Below, piece after piece: positions 27,864-37,897 of a stretch of 64,000 nt of DNA. The DNA comes from Arthrospira sp. PCC 9108 (GTDB taxonomy: Bacteria; Cyanobacteriota; Cyanobacteriia; Cyanobacteriales; Microcoleaceae): the NCBI GenBank assembly GCA_016745315.1, contig CP066886.1:2015501-2079500 (forward strand), written 5' to 3'. Below the pieces are notes generated by a model. The model saw only the letters and a program-made list of their open reading frames with translations. It searched no databases and was not told where the DNA came from. A program made the position numbers and the translations under genes. How positions within the stretch are numbered: the first letter of the stretch is position 1; every line of letters begins with the position of its first letter.

Positions 27864-30800
27864 TTAAAAAGAACTGCCATCACCTATCAGAATTAAAGGC
27901 GACCAATAAAAGGGATGTATGGCTTGTTGGGCGAAGGTTAATTTCGCCTGCCGTAAGGCCTCAACTTTGGTCATTCCCTGGTTGACATTCTCATAAAATT
28001 GTGTCATAATTAAGAGGGTTTTGTTGTCCTCGGCATTCCATAAACTGGCAATCACCGCATCGGCTCCCGCCCGTTCAAATAAGTAGGCGATCGCTGCAAA
28101 TTCGCGGCCGTCTGATTCGGCTTCCATGGCGGTTTCACAAGCACTTAAAACCACCAAGTTAGTTTGGTTTAATCCCAACAAAGCGGCATCAGCAATATTG
28201 AAGGTTTCACCATTAGCAAATAATATGTTATTTGCCTCTAAATTTAGCCCCGGACATCCTTGCCTTTGAAAGCAGCCGTGGGTCGCCAAATGCAGGATAT
28301 TAAACCGGGCAGAATCGTTATAAAAACGGTGGCGGGTGGCTTGTTCCCGCAGCCAATATTCCCCTGATAAAATTTCGGTAACTTGGCGGGCTTCCTGTTC
28401 GGCTCCCGGAAGTTCTCGGGAGGTGGGGGTGGGGTTGCCAAAGGCTAAAACATTGGTGGATAATCGGGGGTTATTTGGGATATTGCGGGTGGCGGAAATG
28501 CGGGTGAGGTAGTGGATGGGGTATTTTTCAAGGAGGTATTGTTCGCTTTGATTATCATAGAGGGTTTCAAAGGGAATATAACGGAGTTTTCCGGTGGCAA
28601 TGATGGCGATTTGTTCGGGAGAATAGGCAGCAATATCCGCCTCGACGGGACGAATGAGATAATCATACAGTAGTTCTTGATTGCCAGCGTAGTTGTCGGA
28701 GTTTGGGTTTTGGAGTTGGGCGCGATATTCGGTGAGGATGGCATCAAATTCGGTGGGGTTAATGGGAATGGTGCGGACGAGGGTGGCTTGGTCGCGGCTG
28801 ACTAAAAAAATGCCGATTTTATCCTGGAGGTTACGAATATTAGTTAACAAAACGGGTTGAATCACTAGGGTTCCGGGGGCGATATTTGCCCGGAGAGTTT
28901 GGATGTCTTGGGGGGTGGTTTCAAAGAGTTCGGCAACTTGGGTATATTGGCGGGAGATATCCTCGGCTAGTTGGCTATTTTCGGCTTGTAATTGGTTGAT
29001 TTGTTGGGAGAGTTGGGGTGTCCAGTCCTGGTCAACTTGGGCGTAAAGTAATTGTAGGCGTTGATGGTTTTGATTCCATTGGTCAATGAGTTTTTGGGCT
29101 TCTGGGTCGCCAACTTGGGCATCGATAAGGCGGGTATAGTCGGCGAGGTCGAAGGTGGTGGCGAGGTTATACCATTTAAAGGCTTGGTCGGGTTGGTTTT
29201 GGTCAATGAGAAGGTCTACAAGGGCGACGGATCTTCCTCGGTTACTTTCTAGGAATGTTTGGCGGTTTTCCTGTTGCAAACCTGCACGCATTTCTAGGGT
29301 AATTTGTACGGATTTTTCCAAGTTTTCGATGGCTTCCTGGGGTTGACCGATATCGCTGTAAACTGCACCGATATTATTGAGAGTAGCCGCTTCCCCGGCG
29401 CGATCGCGCACTTCCCGGCTAATGGTTAATGCTTGCTGGTAGTATGTTAAGGCTTGCTGGGGTTGACCGATAGCGCGGTAAACTAAACCGATATTATTGA
29501 GAGTAGTGGCTTCCCCGGCGCGATCGCTCACTTCCCGGCTAATGGGTAATGCTTGCTGTAAGTATGTTAAGGCTTGCTGGGGTTGACCGATAGCGCTGTA
29601 AACGAAACCGATATTATTGAGAGTAGTGGCTTCCTGTCTGCGATCGCTCACTTCCCGCAATATGGGTAATGCTTGCTGGAAGTATGTTAAGGCTTGCTGG
29701 GGTTGACCGATATCGCTGTAAACTGCACCGATATTATTGAGAGTAGTGGCTTCCCCGGCGCGATCGCTCACTTCCCGCCTAATGGGTAATGCTTGCTGGT
29801 AGTATGTTAAGGCTTCCTGGGGTTGACCGATAGCGCTGTAAACTGCACCGATATTATTGAGAGTAGTGGCTTCCCCGGCGCGATCGCTCACTTCCCGCAA
29901 TATGGGTAATGCTTGCTGGTAGTATGTTAAGGCTTGCTGGGGTTGACCGATATCGCCGTAAACTGCACCGATATTATTGAGAGTAGTGGCTTCCCCGGCG
30001 CGATCGCTCACTTCCCGCAATATGGGTAATGCTTGCTGGTAGTATGTTAAGGCTTCCTGGGGTTCACCGATATCGCTGTAAACTAAACCGATATTATTGA
30101 GAGTAGTGGCTTCCCCGGCGCGATCGCGCACTTCCCGCCTAATGGTTAATGCTTGCTGGTAGTATGTTAAGGCTTCCTGGGGTTCACCGATAGCGCCGTA
30201 AACTCCACCGATATTATGGAGAGTAGCCGCTTCCCCCCTGCGATCGCGCACTTCCCGCCATATTGGTAATGCTTGCTGGTAGTATGTTAAGGCTTCCTGG
30301 GGTTCACCGATAGCCCTGTAAACTGCACCGATATTATTGAGAGTAGTGGCTTCCCCGGCGCGATCGCTCACTTCCCGCCTAATGGTTAATGCTTGCTGGT
30401 AGTATGTTAAGGCTTCCTGGGGTTCACCGATAGCGCCGTAAACTCCACCGATATTATTGAGAGTAGTGGCTTCCCCCCTGCGATCGCGCACTTCCCGGCT
30501 AATGGTTAATGCTTGCTGGTAGTATGTTAAGGCTTCCTGGGGTTGACCTATTTGGCTGTAAACTAAACCGATACTATTGAGAGTAGTGGCTTCACCGGTG
30601 CGATCGGCCACTTCCTGCCTAATGGGTAATGCTTGCTGGTAGTATGTTAAGGCTTCCTGGGGTTTACCGATAGCGCTGTAAACTAAACCGATATTATTGA
30701 GAGTAGTGGCTTCCCCCCTGCGATCGCGCACTTCCCGCCTAATGGTTAATGCTTGCTGGAAGTATGTTAAGGCTTCCTGGGGTTGACCGATAGCGCTGTA

Positions 30801-31190
30801 AACGAAACCGATATTATGGAGAGTAGTCGCTTCCCAGTTGCGCTCATTAACTTCTTGAAAGAGTCTAACAGCTTGATGATAGAAGTTTAAGGCTGCCTGG
30901 GGTTCACCGATCCGATTATAGTTGAAACCCAGAAAAAGATTTGCGAATGCTTCCCCTTCTCGATTTTGGATACTTTGGGCAATAGCTAGGGCTTGTTTAA
31001 GGGTTTCTATGGCTTGTAAAGGTTGCCCTTGCTGAGTTTGCTGTAATCCCAAATCAATCAGTTGTTGCAATTGTGCCGCCTGAGTCTGGGAGGTTTGGGC
31101 ATAACTGCGCTGTGCCAGAATTGGCAATATGGCGGGAGTCGCCAATAGCATTGTTACTCCCAATAAACCACCCATCATTAATCTTTTCAT
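27864..31190 (-). CDS. secreted TPR-CHAT protease-like protein (long copy)
   Basis: The start is ATG 31190 (MKRLMMGGLLGV) with AGGTGAT upstream, because a typical signal peptide with an AQRSYAQ cleavage region begins there. The earlier GTG at 31232 lies inside an interspersed repeat. About 1108 residues follow: about thirteen 40-residue TPR units (EATTLNNIGAVYSAIGQPQ type, residues about 60-600), a helical linker, and a CHAT domain. The catalytic dyad is visible as His971 (ILHLATHGCF) and Cys1018 (VVLSACETAM). CHAT is a caspase-like peptidase fold associated with TPRs in cyanobacteria. The substrate is unknown and the location is outside the cytoplasm. The repeats are nearly identical at DNA level. 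Confidence 0.85.
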   Translation of the reverse strand: MKRLMMGGLLGVTMLLATPAILPILAQRSYAQTSQTQAAQLQQLIDLGLQQTQQGQPLQAIETLKQALAIAQSIQNREGEAFANLFLGFNYNRIGEPQAALNFYHQAVRLFQEVNERNWEATTLHNIGFVYSAIGQPQEALTYFQQALTIRREVRDRRGEATTLNNIGLVYSAIGKPQEALTYYQQALPIRQEVADRTGEATTLNSIGLVYSQIGQPQEALTYYQQALTISREVRDRRGEATTLNNIGGVYGAIGEPQEALTYYQQALTIRREVSDRAGEATTLNNIGAVYRAIGEPQEALTYYQQALPIWREVRDRRGEAATLHNIGGVYGAIGEPQEALTYYQQALTIRREVRDRAGEATTLNNIGLVYSDIGEPQEALTYYQQALPILREVSDRAGEATTLNNIGAVYGDIGQPQQALTYYQQALPILREVSDRAGEATTLNNIGAVYSAIGQPQEALTYYQQALPIRREVSDRAGEATTLNNIGAVYSDIGQPQQALTYFQQALPILREVSDRRQEATTLNNIGFVYSAIGQPQQALTYLQQALPISREVSDRAGEATTLNNIGLVYRAIGQPQQALTYYQQALTISREVRDRAGEAATLNNIGAVYSDIGQPQEAIENLEKSVQITLEMRAGLQQENRQTFLESNRGRSVALVDLLIDQNQPDQAFKWYNLATTFDLADYTRLIDAQVGDPEAQKLIDQWNQNHQRLQLLYAQVDQDWTPQLSQQINQLQAENSQLAEDISRQYTQVAELFETTPQDIQTLRANIAPGTLVIQPVLLTNIRNLQDKIGIFLVSRDQATLVRTIPINPTEFDAILTEYRAQLQNPNSDNYAGNQELLYDYLIRPVEADIAAYSPEQIAIIATGKLRYIPFETLYDNQSEQYLLEKYPIHYLTRISATRNIPNNPRLSTNVLAFGNPTPTSRELPGAEQEARQVTEILSGEYWLREQATRHRFYNDSARFNILHLATHGCFQRQGCPGLNLEANNILFANGETFNIADAALLGLNQTNLVVLSACETAMEAESDGREFAAIAYLFERAGADAVIASLWNAEDNKTLLIMTQFYENVNQGMTKVEALRQAKLTFAQQAIHPFYWSPLILIGDGSSF

Positions 31191-31500
31191 GGCATCACCT
31201 ATTATTAATTGAAAATTGATGTTGGGTTTCACTGCGTTGCACCCAACCTACGGGAAGCTGCTAAATCAATCAGTTGTTGCAATTGTGCCGCCTGAGTCTG
31301 GGAGGTTTGGGCATAACTGCGCTGTGCCAGAATTGGCAATATCGCGGGAGTCCCCAATAGCATTGTTACTCCCAATAAACCACCCATCATTAATCTTTTC
31401 ATGGCATCACCTATTATTAATTGAAAATTGATGTTGGGTTTCACTGCGTTGCACCCAACCTACGGGAAGCTAGTTGGGTTTCACGCTCGTTACACCCAAC
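31191..31500 (-). repeat. duplicated signal-peptide leader of the TPR-CHAT gene
   Basis: 31229-31444 repeats the 5' end of the neighbouring gene: the upstream motif, Shine-Dalgarno, ATG and the first 40 codons, then stops in the interspersed repeat (LAASRRLGATQ). It is bounded by copies of GTTGGGTTTCACTGCGTTGCACCCAACC. A second such copy is at 33754-33969. Each could express a short exported peptide of about 57 residues. 31501-31714 holds no gene. Confidence 0.6.
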
Positions 31501-31714
31501 CTACGGACTGCCAATAGAGAACCAATTATTAATCTTTCCATGGCATCACCTAATCTAAGTTTATTCAGCCACATTTGAAAGTTGATGTGGGGTGGAACCT
31601 TGCCTGTCAATTTTACAGTAATTGTTAACTGTTGGGTTGACCGGATTTCTCACCCCACCCGAAAACCTCAATCCATCCCTAAATATCTCCCCCCTTCAAC
31701 TTGCCAATATTCCC

Positions 31715-33715
31715 TCATAAATAACTGCCATCACCTATCAGAATTAAAGGCGACCAAGAAAAGGGATGTAGGCCTTGTTGGACGAAGGTTAATTTCGCCT
31801 GTCGTAAAGCCTCGGCTTTTGTCATTCCCTCGTTGACATTCTCATAAAATTGTGTCATAATTAAGAGGGCTTTCTTGTCCTCCGCACTCCATAAGCTGGC
31901 AATCACGGCATCGGCTCCCGCCCGTTCAAATAAGTAGGCGATCGCTGGCAATTCGCGGCCGTCTGATTCCCTTGTCATCGCGGTTTGACAAGCACTTAAA
32001 ACTACCAATTTAGTTTGGTTTAATCCCAACAATGCTATATCCGCAATATTTAAGATTTCTCCATTGGCAAATAATATCTGATTTGCCTCTAGCTCCGCAC
32101 ATCCCTGGGGGTTCAAGCAGACTGGGTTGGCTAAATGGAGGATATTAAACCGGAGATAATCGTTATAAAAACGGTTGAGGGTCGCTTCTTCCCTCACCCA
32201 ATATTCCCCTGATAAAATTTCGGTAACTTGGCGGGCTTCCTGTTCCGATCCGGGGAGTTCTTGGGAGGTGGGGGTGGGGTTGCCAAAGGCTAAAATATTG
32301 GGGGTGCGGGTGGGGTTGCTGGGGATATGGCGGGTGGCGGAAATGCGGGTGAGGTAGTGGATGGGGTATTTTTCTAGTAGGTATTGGTCGCTTTGGTTAT
32401 CATAGAAAGTTTCCCAGGGAATATAACGGAGTTTTCCGGTGGCAATGATGGCGATTTTTTCGGGAGAATAGGCAGCAATATCCGCCTCGACGGGACGAAT
32501 GAGATAATCATACAGTAGTTCTTGATTGCCAGCGTAGTTGTCGGAGTTTGGGTTTTGGATTTGGGCGCGATATTCGGTGAGGATGGCATCAAATTCGGTG
32601 GGGTTAATGGGAATGGTGCGGACGAGGGTGGCTTGGTCGCGGCTGACTAAAAAAATGCCGATTTTATCCTGGACGTTACGAATATTAGTTAACAAAACGG
32701 GTTGAATAACCAGGGTTCCGGGGGCGATATTTTCCCGGATAGTTTGGATGTCTTGGGGGGTGGTTTCAAAGAGTTCGGCAACTGGGGGATATTGGCGGGA
32801 GATATTCTCGGCTAGTTGGCTATTTTGGGCTTGTAATTGGTTGATTTGTTGGGAGAGTTGGGGTGTCCAGTCCTGGTCAACTTGGGCGTAAAGGAATTGT
32901 AGGCGTTGATGGTTTTGATTCCATTGGTCAATGAGTTTTTGGGCTTCTGGGTCGCCAACTTGGGCATCGATAAGGCGGGTATAGTCGGCGAGGTCGAAGG
33001 TGGTGGCGAGGTTATACCATTTAAAGGCTTGGTCGGGTTGGTTTTGGTCAATGAGAAGGTCTACAAGGCTGACGAGTGTTCCTCGGTTACTTTCTAGGAA
33101 TGTTTGGCGGTTTTCCTGTTGCAAACCTGCACGCATTTCTAGGGTAATTTGTACGGATTTTTCCAAGTTTTCGATGGCTTCCTGGGGTTTACCGATAGCG
33201 CGGTAAACTGCACCGATATTACTGAGAGTAGTGGCTTCCCCGGCGCGATCGCCCACTTCCCGCCTAATGGGTAATGCTTGCTGGAAGTATGTTAAGGCTT
33301 GCTGGGGTTGACCGATATCGCGGTAAACTGCACCGATATTATGGAGAGTAGCCGCTTCCCCGGTGCGATCGCGCACTTCCCGCATTATGGGTAATGCTTG
33401 CTGGAAGTATGTTAAGGCTTCCTGGGATTTACCGATCCGATTATAGTTGAAACCCAGAACCAGATTTGCCAATGCTTCCCCTTCTCGATTTTGGATACTT
33501 TGGGCAATAGCTAGGGCTTGTTTAAGGGTTTCTATGGCTTGTAAAGGTTGCCCTTGCTGAGTTTGCTGCCATGCTTGTTGCATCAGTTGTTGCAGTTGTG
33601 CCGCCTGAGTCTGGGAGGTTTGGGCATAACTGCGCTGTGCCAGAATTGGCAATATCGCGGGAGTCCCCACTAGCATCGACACTCCCAATAGAGAACCAAT
33701 CATTAATCTTTTCAT
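31715..33715 (-). CDS. secreted TPR-CHAT protein lacking the catalytic His (short copy)
   Basis: The start is ATG 33715 (MKRLMIGSLLGVSML, signal peptide) with AGGTGAT upstream. The protein is about 666 residues: only three or so TPR units, then the same linker and CHAT domain as the gene at 27864-31190. The His box reads ILHLANPVCL instead of ILHLATHGCF, so the catalytic His is gone. The Cys box VVLSACQTAM is kept. The protein should be unable to act as a protease and may be a decoy or regulator of the long paralogue. The frame is fully open, so it is not a simple pseudogene. Confidence 0.82.
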   Translation of the reverse strand: MKRLMIGSLLGVSMLVGTPAILPILAQRSYAQTSQTQAAQLQQLMQQAWQQTQQGQPLQAIETLKQALAIAQSIQNREGEALANLVLGFNYNRIGKSQEALTYFQQALPIMREVRDRTGEAATLHNIGAVYRDIGQPQQALTYFQQALPIRREVGDRAGEATTLSNIGAVYRAIGKPQEAIENLEKSVQITLEMRAGLQQENRQTFLESNRGTLVSLVDLLIDQNQPDQAFKWYNLATTFDLADYTRLIDAQVGDPEAQKLIDQWNQNHQRLQFLYAQVDQDWTPQLSQQINQLQAQNSQLAENISRQYPPVAELFETTPQDIQTIRENIAPGTLVIQPVLLTNIRNVQDKIGIFLVSRDQATLVRTIPINPTEFDAILTEYRAQIQNPNSDNYAGNQELLYDYLIRPVEADIAAYSPEKIAIIATGKLRYIPWETFYDNQSDQYLLEKYPIHYLTRISATRHIPSNPTRTPNILAFGNPTPTSQELPGSEQEARQVTEILSGEYWVREEATLNRFYNDYLRFNILHLANPVCLNPQGCAELEANQILFANGEILNIADIALLGLNQTKLVVLSACQTAMTRESDGRELPAIAYLFERAGADAVIASLWSAEDKKALLIMTQFYENVNEGMTKAEALRQAKLTFVQQGLHPFSWSPLILIGDGSYL

Positions 33716-33753
33716 GGCATCACCTAATATTAATTGAAAATTGATGTTGGGTT

Positions 33754-33969
33754 TCACTGCGTTGCACCCAACCTACGGGAAGCTGCTAAATCAATCAGTT
33801 GTTGCAATTGTGCCGCCTGAGTCTGGGAGGTTTGGGCATAACTGCGCTGTGCCAGAATTGGCAATATCGCGGGAGTCGCCAATAGCATTGTTACTCCCAA
33901 TAAACCACCCATCATTAATCTTTTCATGGCATCACCTATTATTAATTGAAAATTGATGTTGGGTTTCAC
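33754..33969 (-). repeat. second duplicated TPR-CHAT leader
   Basis: This is almost identical to 31229-31444 and placed in the same way upstream of the short TPR-CHAT gene. The frame ends after 71 codons in the CACCCAACC repeat. Confidence 0.6.
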
Positions 33970-34032
33970 TGCGTTGCACCCAACCTACGGGAAGCTGCCT
34001 AACAATTTCTTCGGATATCCATAATGGTTGGT

Positions 34033-34256
34033 TCACTTTGCTAATTCCCGCAACGCATTCTTGTACTTATCAGCGATCGCCTGATAAGCCGCGATCGCCC
34101 GACCCAATTCTACCTGATTATTGGCAGTATCATTATCTGGAATTATTGGTTTTTTCGGTCATTTATACAGCGTAAAAATGTCAGAACATCTGGCAAAACA
34201 TCATCGGGTAGTTCTCTGGCTAGGTCAATAATTTCTTGACGGATATCGGAATTCAT
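34033..34256 (-). pseudogene. small unknown protein, frameshifted
   Basis: ATG 34256 follows GAGGAG. The frame reads MNSDIRQEIIDLARELPDDV... for 37 codons and stops. The next frame continues as PKKPIIPDNDTANNQVELG and AIAAYQAIADKYKNALREL to TGA at 34033. A single-base change in an A6 run would join them into about 74 residues. Both halves look helical. The N-terminal pattern (LARELPDDVLPDVLTFL) resembles small antitoxin-like proteins of the DUF2281 style. This is weak evidence. Confidence 0.45.
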
Positions 34257-34432
34257 GATGATCTCCTCTTGTCTATTTAGTCTACTTGAGTGGACTTTTG
34301 CTATCAGCCTTCAAATTCATTTCAAGGCGGGTCTAAAATTAGCCGCTCAGTCCGAACCGCTCTGGCGGTTGCTATATAATCCTAGAAAGTGTTAGTTGGG
34401 TTGCACTCCCCTGCACCCAACCTACGGGAAAG

Positions 34433-35010
34433 CTATTCGGAAGGGGATAGCAATTTCGCCGTGATAATTAACTCGGAATTCTGGGGGGCGAATTCTATGG
34501 CAGTCACCACATAACGACTATGAATTATGTTCTTCATTCCCCTGGGAATGCCCGGTTGATCATCTACTGCGATAACGGCTTCTGGTACGATCGCCAAAAA
34601 GCCTTTATCTGCATCTTCCCAAACTAATCCATCCACCCGCACCCGGAAGCGTCGGGGGTTTCCGCCTGTGTTCTCATGGTCGCCGCGAATCACTATCCGA
34701 CCGTCGGAAGTCGGCCACCAAATATCCCCCGAAATTGCACGCGGGAAACATTGGCGATCGCTTCTTGAGCGCGACTGTCACCTCGTGTTACAATGAGATA
34801 TTGAGAGTTAATTTCAACCAGTTGACCGGAGCGTTGACCGCCATTAACCAAACTCACCGCCGCCGAGGTCGGCAAGGAAATCGGAATCGGTTGATTTTGG
34901 GCTTGGTTTTGGGCTACCAGCACGGGGAGTGCGATCGCTCGTGGAGTGTCAGCGGTGGGTACTGTCAGACCAGCCAGCACTAGGAAAATCATCAGTTGAG
35001 GGGTTTTCAT
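34433..35010 (-). pseudogene. secreted protein of unknown function, G-run frameshift
   Basis: The N-terminus MKTPQLMIFLVLAGLTVPTA is a signal peptide. A beta-rich body follows (SLVNGGQRSGQLVEINSQYL). At a G5 run near 34745 the frame stops early. One more G joins it to WWPTSDGRIVIRGDHEN and the C-terminal half ending LLSPSE. The joined length is about 190 residues. Family not recognised. The lesion is again one base short in a homopolymer, so the gene may be intact in reality. Confidence 0.6.
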
Positions 35011-35169
35011 GGCAGGTGTGAGATAGGATATGAACTAATACTAACATCTTCACGCTCGCTCCACCCTTTTTCGGAAACTTCGCACAATTTCACCACACCC
35101 ACACCATCCCATCATTAACGTATTGAAAGTTATGGGCGATCGCCTCTCCCATAACTTTGATGCGCGCTC

Positions 35170-35445
35170 CTAGTTGTCAGCACGAGATGACAAAATTTGC
35201 TGAATTTCCTCTAATGGTAAACCCAACATTTCGGCGATCGCTTCCGCACTATTTCCCAAATTTGCCAAACGCACAACAATATTTATCCTTTCCTGTTGGA
35301 GACCTTCTTGCACCCCTTCTTGGCGACCTTCTTGGCGACCTTCTTGGCGACCTTCTTGGCGACCTTCTTGGCGACCTTCTTGGCGACCGTCGGCAAATGC
35401 TTCTTGATAGAATCGGGTTTGTTTTAAATCGGTGAGTCCTAACAT
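35170..35445 (-). pseudogene. DUF2887 C-terminal fragment with expanded RQEG repeats
   Basis: Only the last 90 codons of the DUF2887 family remain (from LGLTDLKQTRF to SSRADN). Between them lie six RQEG units plus VQEG and LQQE, encoded by 12-bp tandem repeats (GACCTTCTTGGC on the plus strand). The fragment is preceded by TTGATAATTGATAATTGATAG repeats that mark the duplication junction. Confidence 0.7.
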
Positions 35446-35550
35446 GGATAATTGATAATTGATAATTGATAGTTAAGGCTGCCCAAAGCAGTTCATTAAC
35501 GTATTGAAAGTTATGGGCGATCGCCTCGCCCATAACTTTGATGCGCGCTC

Positions 35551-36347
35551 CTAGTTGTCAGCACGAGATGACAAAATTTGCTGAATTTCCTCCAATGGTA
35601 AACCCAACATTTCGGCGATCCGGATCGCGCTATTTCCCAAATTTGCCAAACGCACAACAATATTTATCCTTTCCTGTTGGAGACCTTCTTGGCGACCGTC
35701 GGCAAATGCTTCTTGATAGAATCGGGTTTGTTTTAAATCGGTGAGTCCTAACATTTGGGCAATCTCCTCGCGACTTATTTGGGGTAGTTTGTAAATAACT
35801 ATAGTTTCGATGATATCAATGATATCCCGTTGAATTGATTCTGGGGGGAGGGTTTGTTCGGCTTGCTCGATCAGGTTTATGGCTGATGCGATCGCCTCCG
35901 ATTCGGATTCGAGTACCAATTTGATGATACCAACTCCCAAACGGTTTTCACTTTCCAACTCGTCGAGATAAACCCGAGTCACCCGGTCTGAGTTCAGGAG
36001 TTCCCGGAATTGGTGGGACTGTTCCCGCTCAATGCTACGGTTGGGATAGATAACGACCACCTGCCACGGGTGGGGGGTCGGTATTGTCGCAGGTAGAGGA
36101 ACAGTTCCGCGAAAATGCGATAATAGAGGTCGTCGTCGGGTTGAAATTGCACTTCCGCTAGGTAGAAGGGGCGATCGCCTTCTGAGGTCGTCGGCAGAAA
36201 TACTCCGTCGAGGCGGAAGGCTAGTTGTTTGACTTCTACAGAGGTGAATTGGTAGCGATCGCTTTCTTCGGGTGGGCGGTTCAGCAGTTCAAAGAAGCTG
36301 CGGGGGTACTGTTGGAAAATTCGGTAGAAGATACTATCAGTTTTCAC
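35551..36347 (-). pseudogene. DUF2887/Rpn-family nuclease-like gene, one frameshift
   Basis: GTG 36347 begins the same protein as the intact copy at 36828-37637. At about 36070 the plus strand has six Gs where the other copy has seven, which shifts the frame in PPHPWQVVVIYP. Both halves are otherwise complete, including RLDGVFLP and FYLAEVQFQ. It has one RQEG unit. A single-base sequencing error would restore it. Confidence 0.75.
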
Positions 36348-36506
36348 GGGGGATAATGGCTCGATAATAGGGGTTAAATTGCCTTGATTTGCCCTGGTCT
36401 CCTTGGCAGTTTTGTTTTTGATTGTAACCCACTGGTTAACTGATAGGTTTTCTGGGTAGGCAGGCAATGAAGGCGATCGCCTCGCCCATAACTTTGATGC
36501 GCGCTC

Positions 36507-36722
36507 CTAGTTGTCAGCACGAGATGACAAAATTTGCTGAATTTCCTCCAATGGTAAACCCAACATTTGGGCGATCGCTTCCGCACTATTTCCCAAATTT
36601 GCCAAACGCACAACAATATTTATCCTTTCCTGTTGGAGACCTTGTTGGAGACCTTCTTGGCGACCGTCGGCAAATGCTTCTTGATAGAATCGGGTTTGTT
36701 TTAAATCGGTGAGTCCTAACAT
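36507..36722 (-). pseudogene. DUF2887 C-terminal fragment
   Basis: This is the last 71 codons of the family only, with the same upstream TTGATAATTGATAATTGATAG junction as 35170-35445. Together with the following full copy it forms the second unit of a tandem duplication. Confidence 0.7.
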
Positions 36723-36827
36723 GGATAATTGATAATTGATAATTGATAGTTAAGGCTGCCCAAAGCAGTTCATTAACGTATTGAAAGTTATGGGCGATCG
36801 CCTCACCCATAACTTTGATGCGCGCTC

Positions 36828-37637
36828 CTAGTTGTCAGCACGAGATGACAAAATTTGCTGAATTTCCTCCAATGGTAAACCCAACATTTCGGCGATCCGG
36901 ATCGCGCTATTTCCCAAATTTGCCAAACGCACAACAATATTTATCCTTTCCTGTTGGAGACCTTCTTGGCGACCTTCTTGGCGACCGTCGGCAAATGCTT
37001 CTTGATAGAATCGGGTTTGTTTTAAATCGGTGAGTCCTAACATTTGGGCAATCTCCTCGCGACTTATTTGGGGTAGTTTGTAAATAACTATAGTTTCGAT
37101 GATATCAATGATATCCCGTTGAATGGATTCTGGGGGGAGGGTTTGTTGGGCTTGCTCGATCAGGTTTATGGCTGATGCGATCGCCTCCGATTCGGATTCG
37201 AGTACCAATTTGATGATACCAACTCCCAAACGGTTTTCACTTTCCAACTCGTCGAGATAAACCCGAGTCACCCGGTCTGAGTTCAGGAGTTCCCGGAATT
37301 GGTGGGACTGTTCCCGCTCAATGCTACGGTTGGGATAGATAACGACCACCTGCCACGGGTGGGGGGGTCGGTATTGTCGCAGGTAGAGGAACAGTTCCGC
37401 GAAAATGCGATAATAGAGGTCGTCGTCGGGTTGAAATTGCACTTCCGCTAGGTAGAAGGGGCGATCGCCTTCTGAGGTGGTCGGCAGAAATACTCCGTCG
37501 AGGCGGAAGGCTAGTTGTTTCACTTCTACAGAGGTGAATTGGTAGCGATCGCTTTCTTCGGGTGGGCGGTTCAGCAGTTCAAAGAAGCTGCGGGGGTACT
37601 GTTGGAAAATTCGGTAGAAGATACTATCAGTTTTCAC
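36828..37637 (-). CDS. DUF2887 / Rpn-family PD-(D/E)XK nuclease-like protein (intact copy)
   Basis: The protein is 269 residues from a GTG at 37637 (KTDSIFYRIFQQYP). The nuclease-like core has RLDGVFLP (Asp, about residue 46) and FYLAEVQFQ (Glu-x-Gln, about 62-66). This fits the PD-(D/E)XK variant of Rpn-type recombination-promoting nucleases and transposase-like proteins. The C-terminal third is helical with two RQEG units and ends EEIQQILSSRADN. The family is very abundant in filamentous cyanobacteria. The function here is unknown; DNA cleavage is inferred from the fold. Confidence 0.8.
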   Translation of the reverse strand: MKTDSIFYRIFQQYPRSFFELLNRPPEESDRYQFTSVEVKQLAFRLDGVFLPTTSEGDRPFYLAEVQFQPDDDLYYRIFAELFLYLRQYRPPHPWQVVVIYPNRSIEREQSHQFRELLNSDRVTRVYLDELESENRLGVGIIKLVLESESEAIASAINLIEQAQQTLPPESIQRDIIDIIETIVIYKLPQISREEIAQMLGLTDLKQTRFYQEAFADGRQEGRQEGLQQERINIVVRLANLGNSAIRIAEMLGLPLEEIQQILSSRADN

Positions 37638-37897
37638 GGGGATAATGGCTCGATAATAGGGGTTAAATTGCCTTGATTTCCAAGGGTATCATTAACTGTT
37701 ATAGCGGTTCGGTGGATTGGTGAGGTGCTTTTCAAAGCCCCTCTCCCGTATGGGAGAGGGGTTTGCGGTGTAGACGCGCAGCGGCTTCTCTTTGAGTGAG
37801 TGGGCTGTACCTTATGGATATGAGAAACGCTATAGCATAAGTAGTGATTCCCCTCCCCCAAATCATGGTCATGGGTTTAATGGGCGATGGAGGTTTA

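Noticed and set aside
29341..30900. CRISPR-like 120-bp repeats
   Set aside because: The repeats code for TPR units in one open frame.
27864..33715. Type III-E CRISPR (Craspase) module
   Set aside because: No gRAMP/Cas7-11, no array; the CHAT proteins have signal peptides and are exported.
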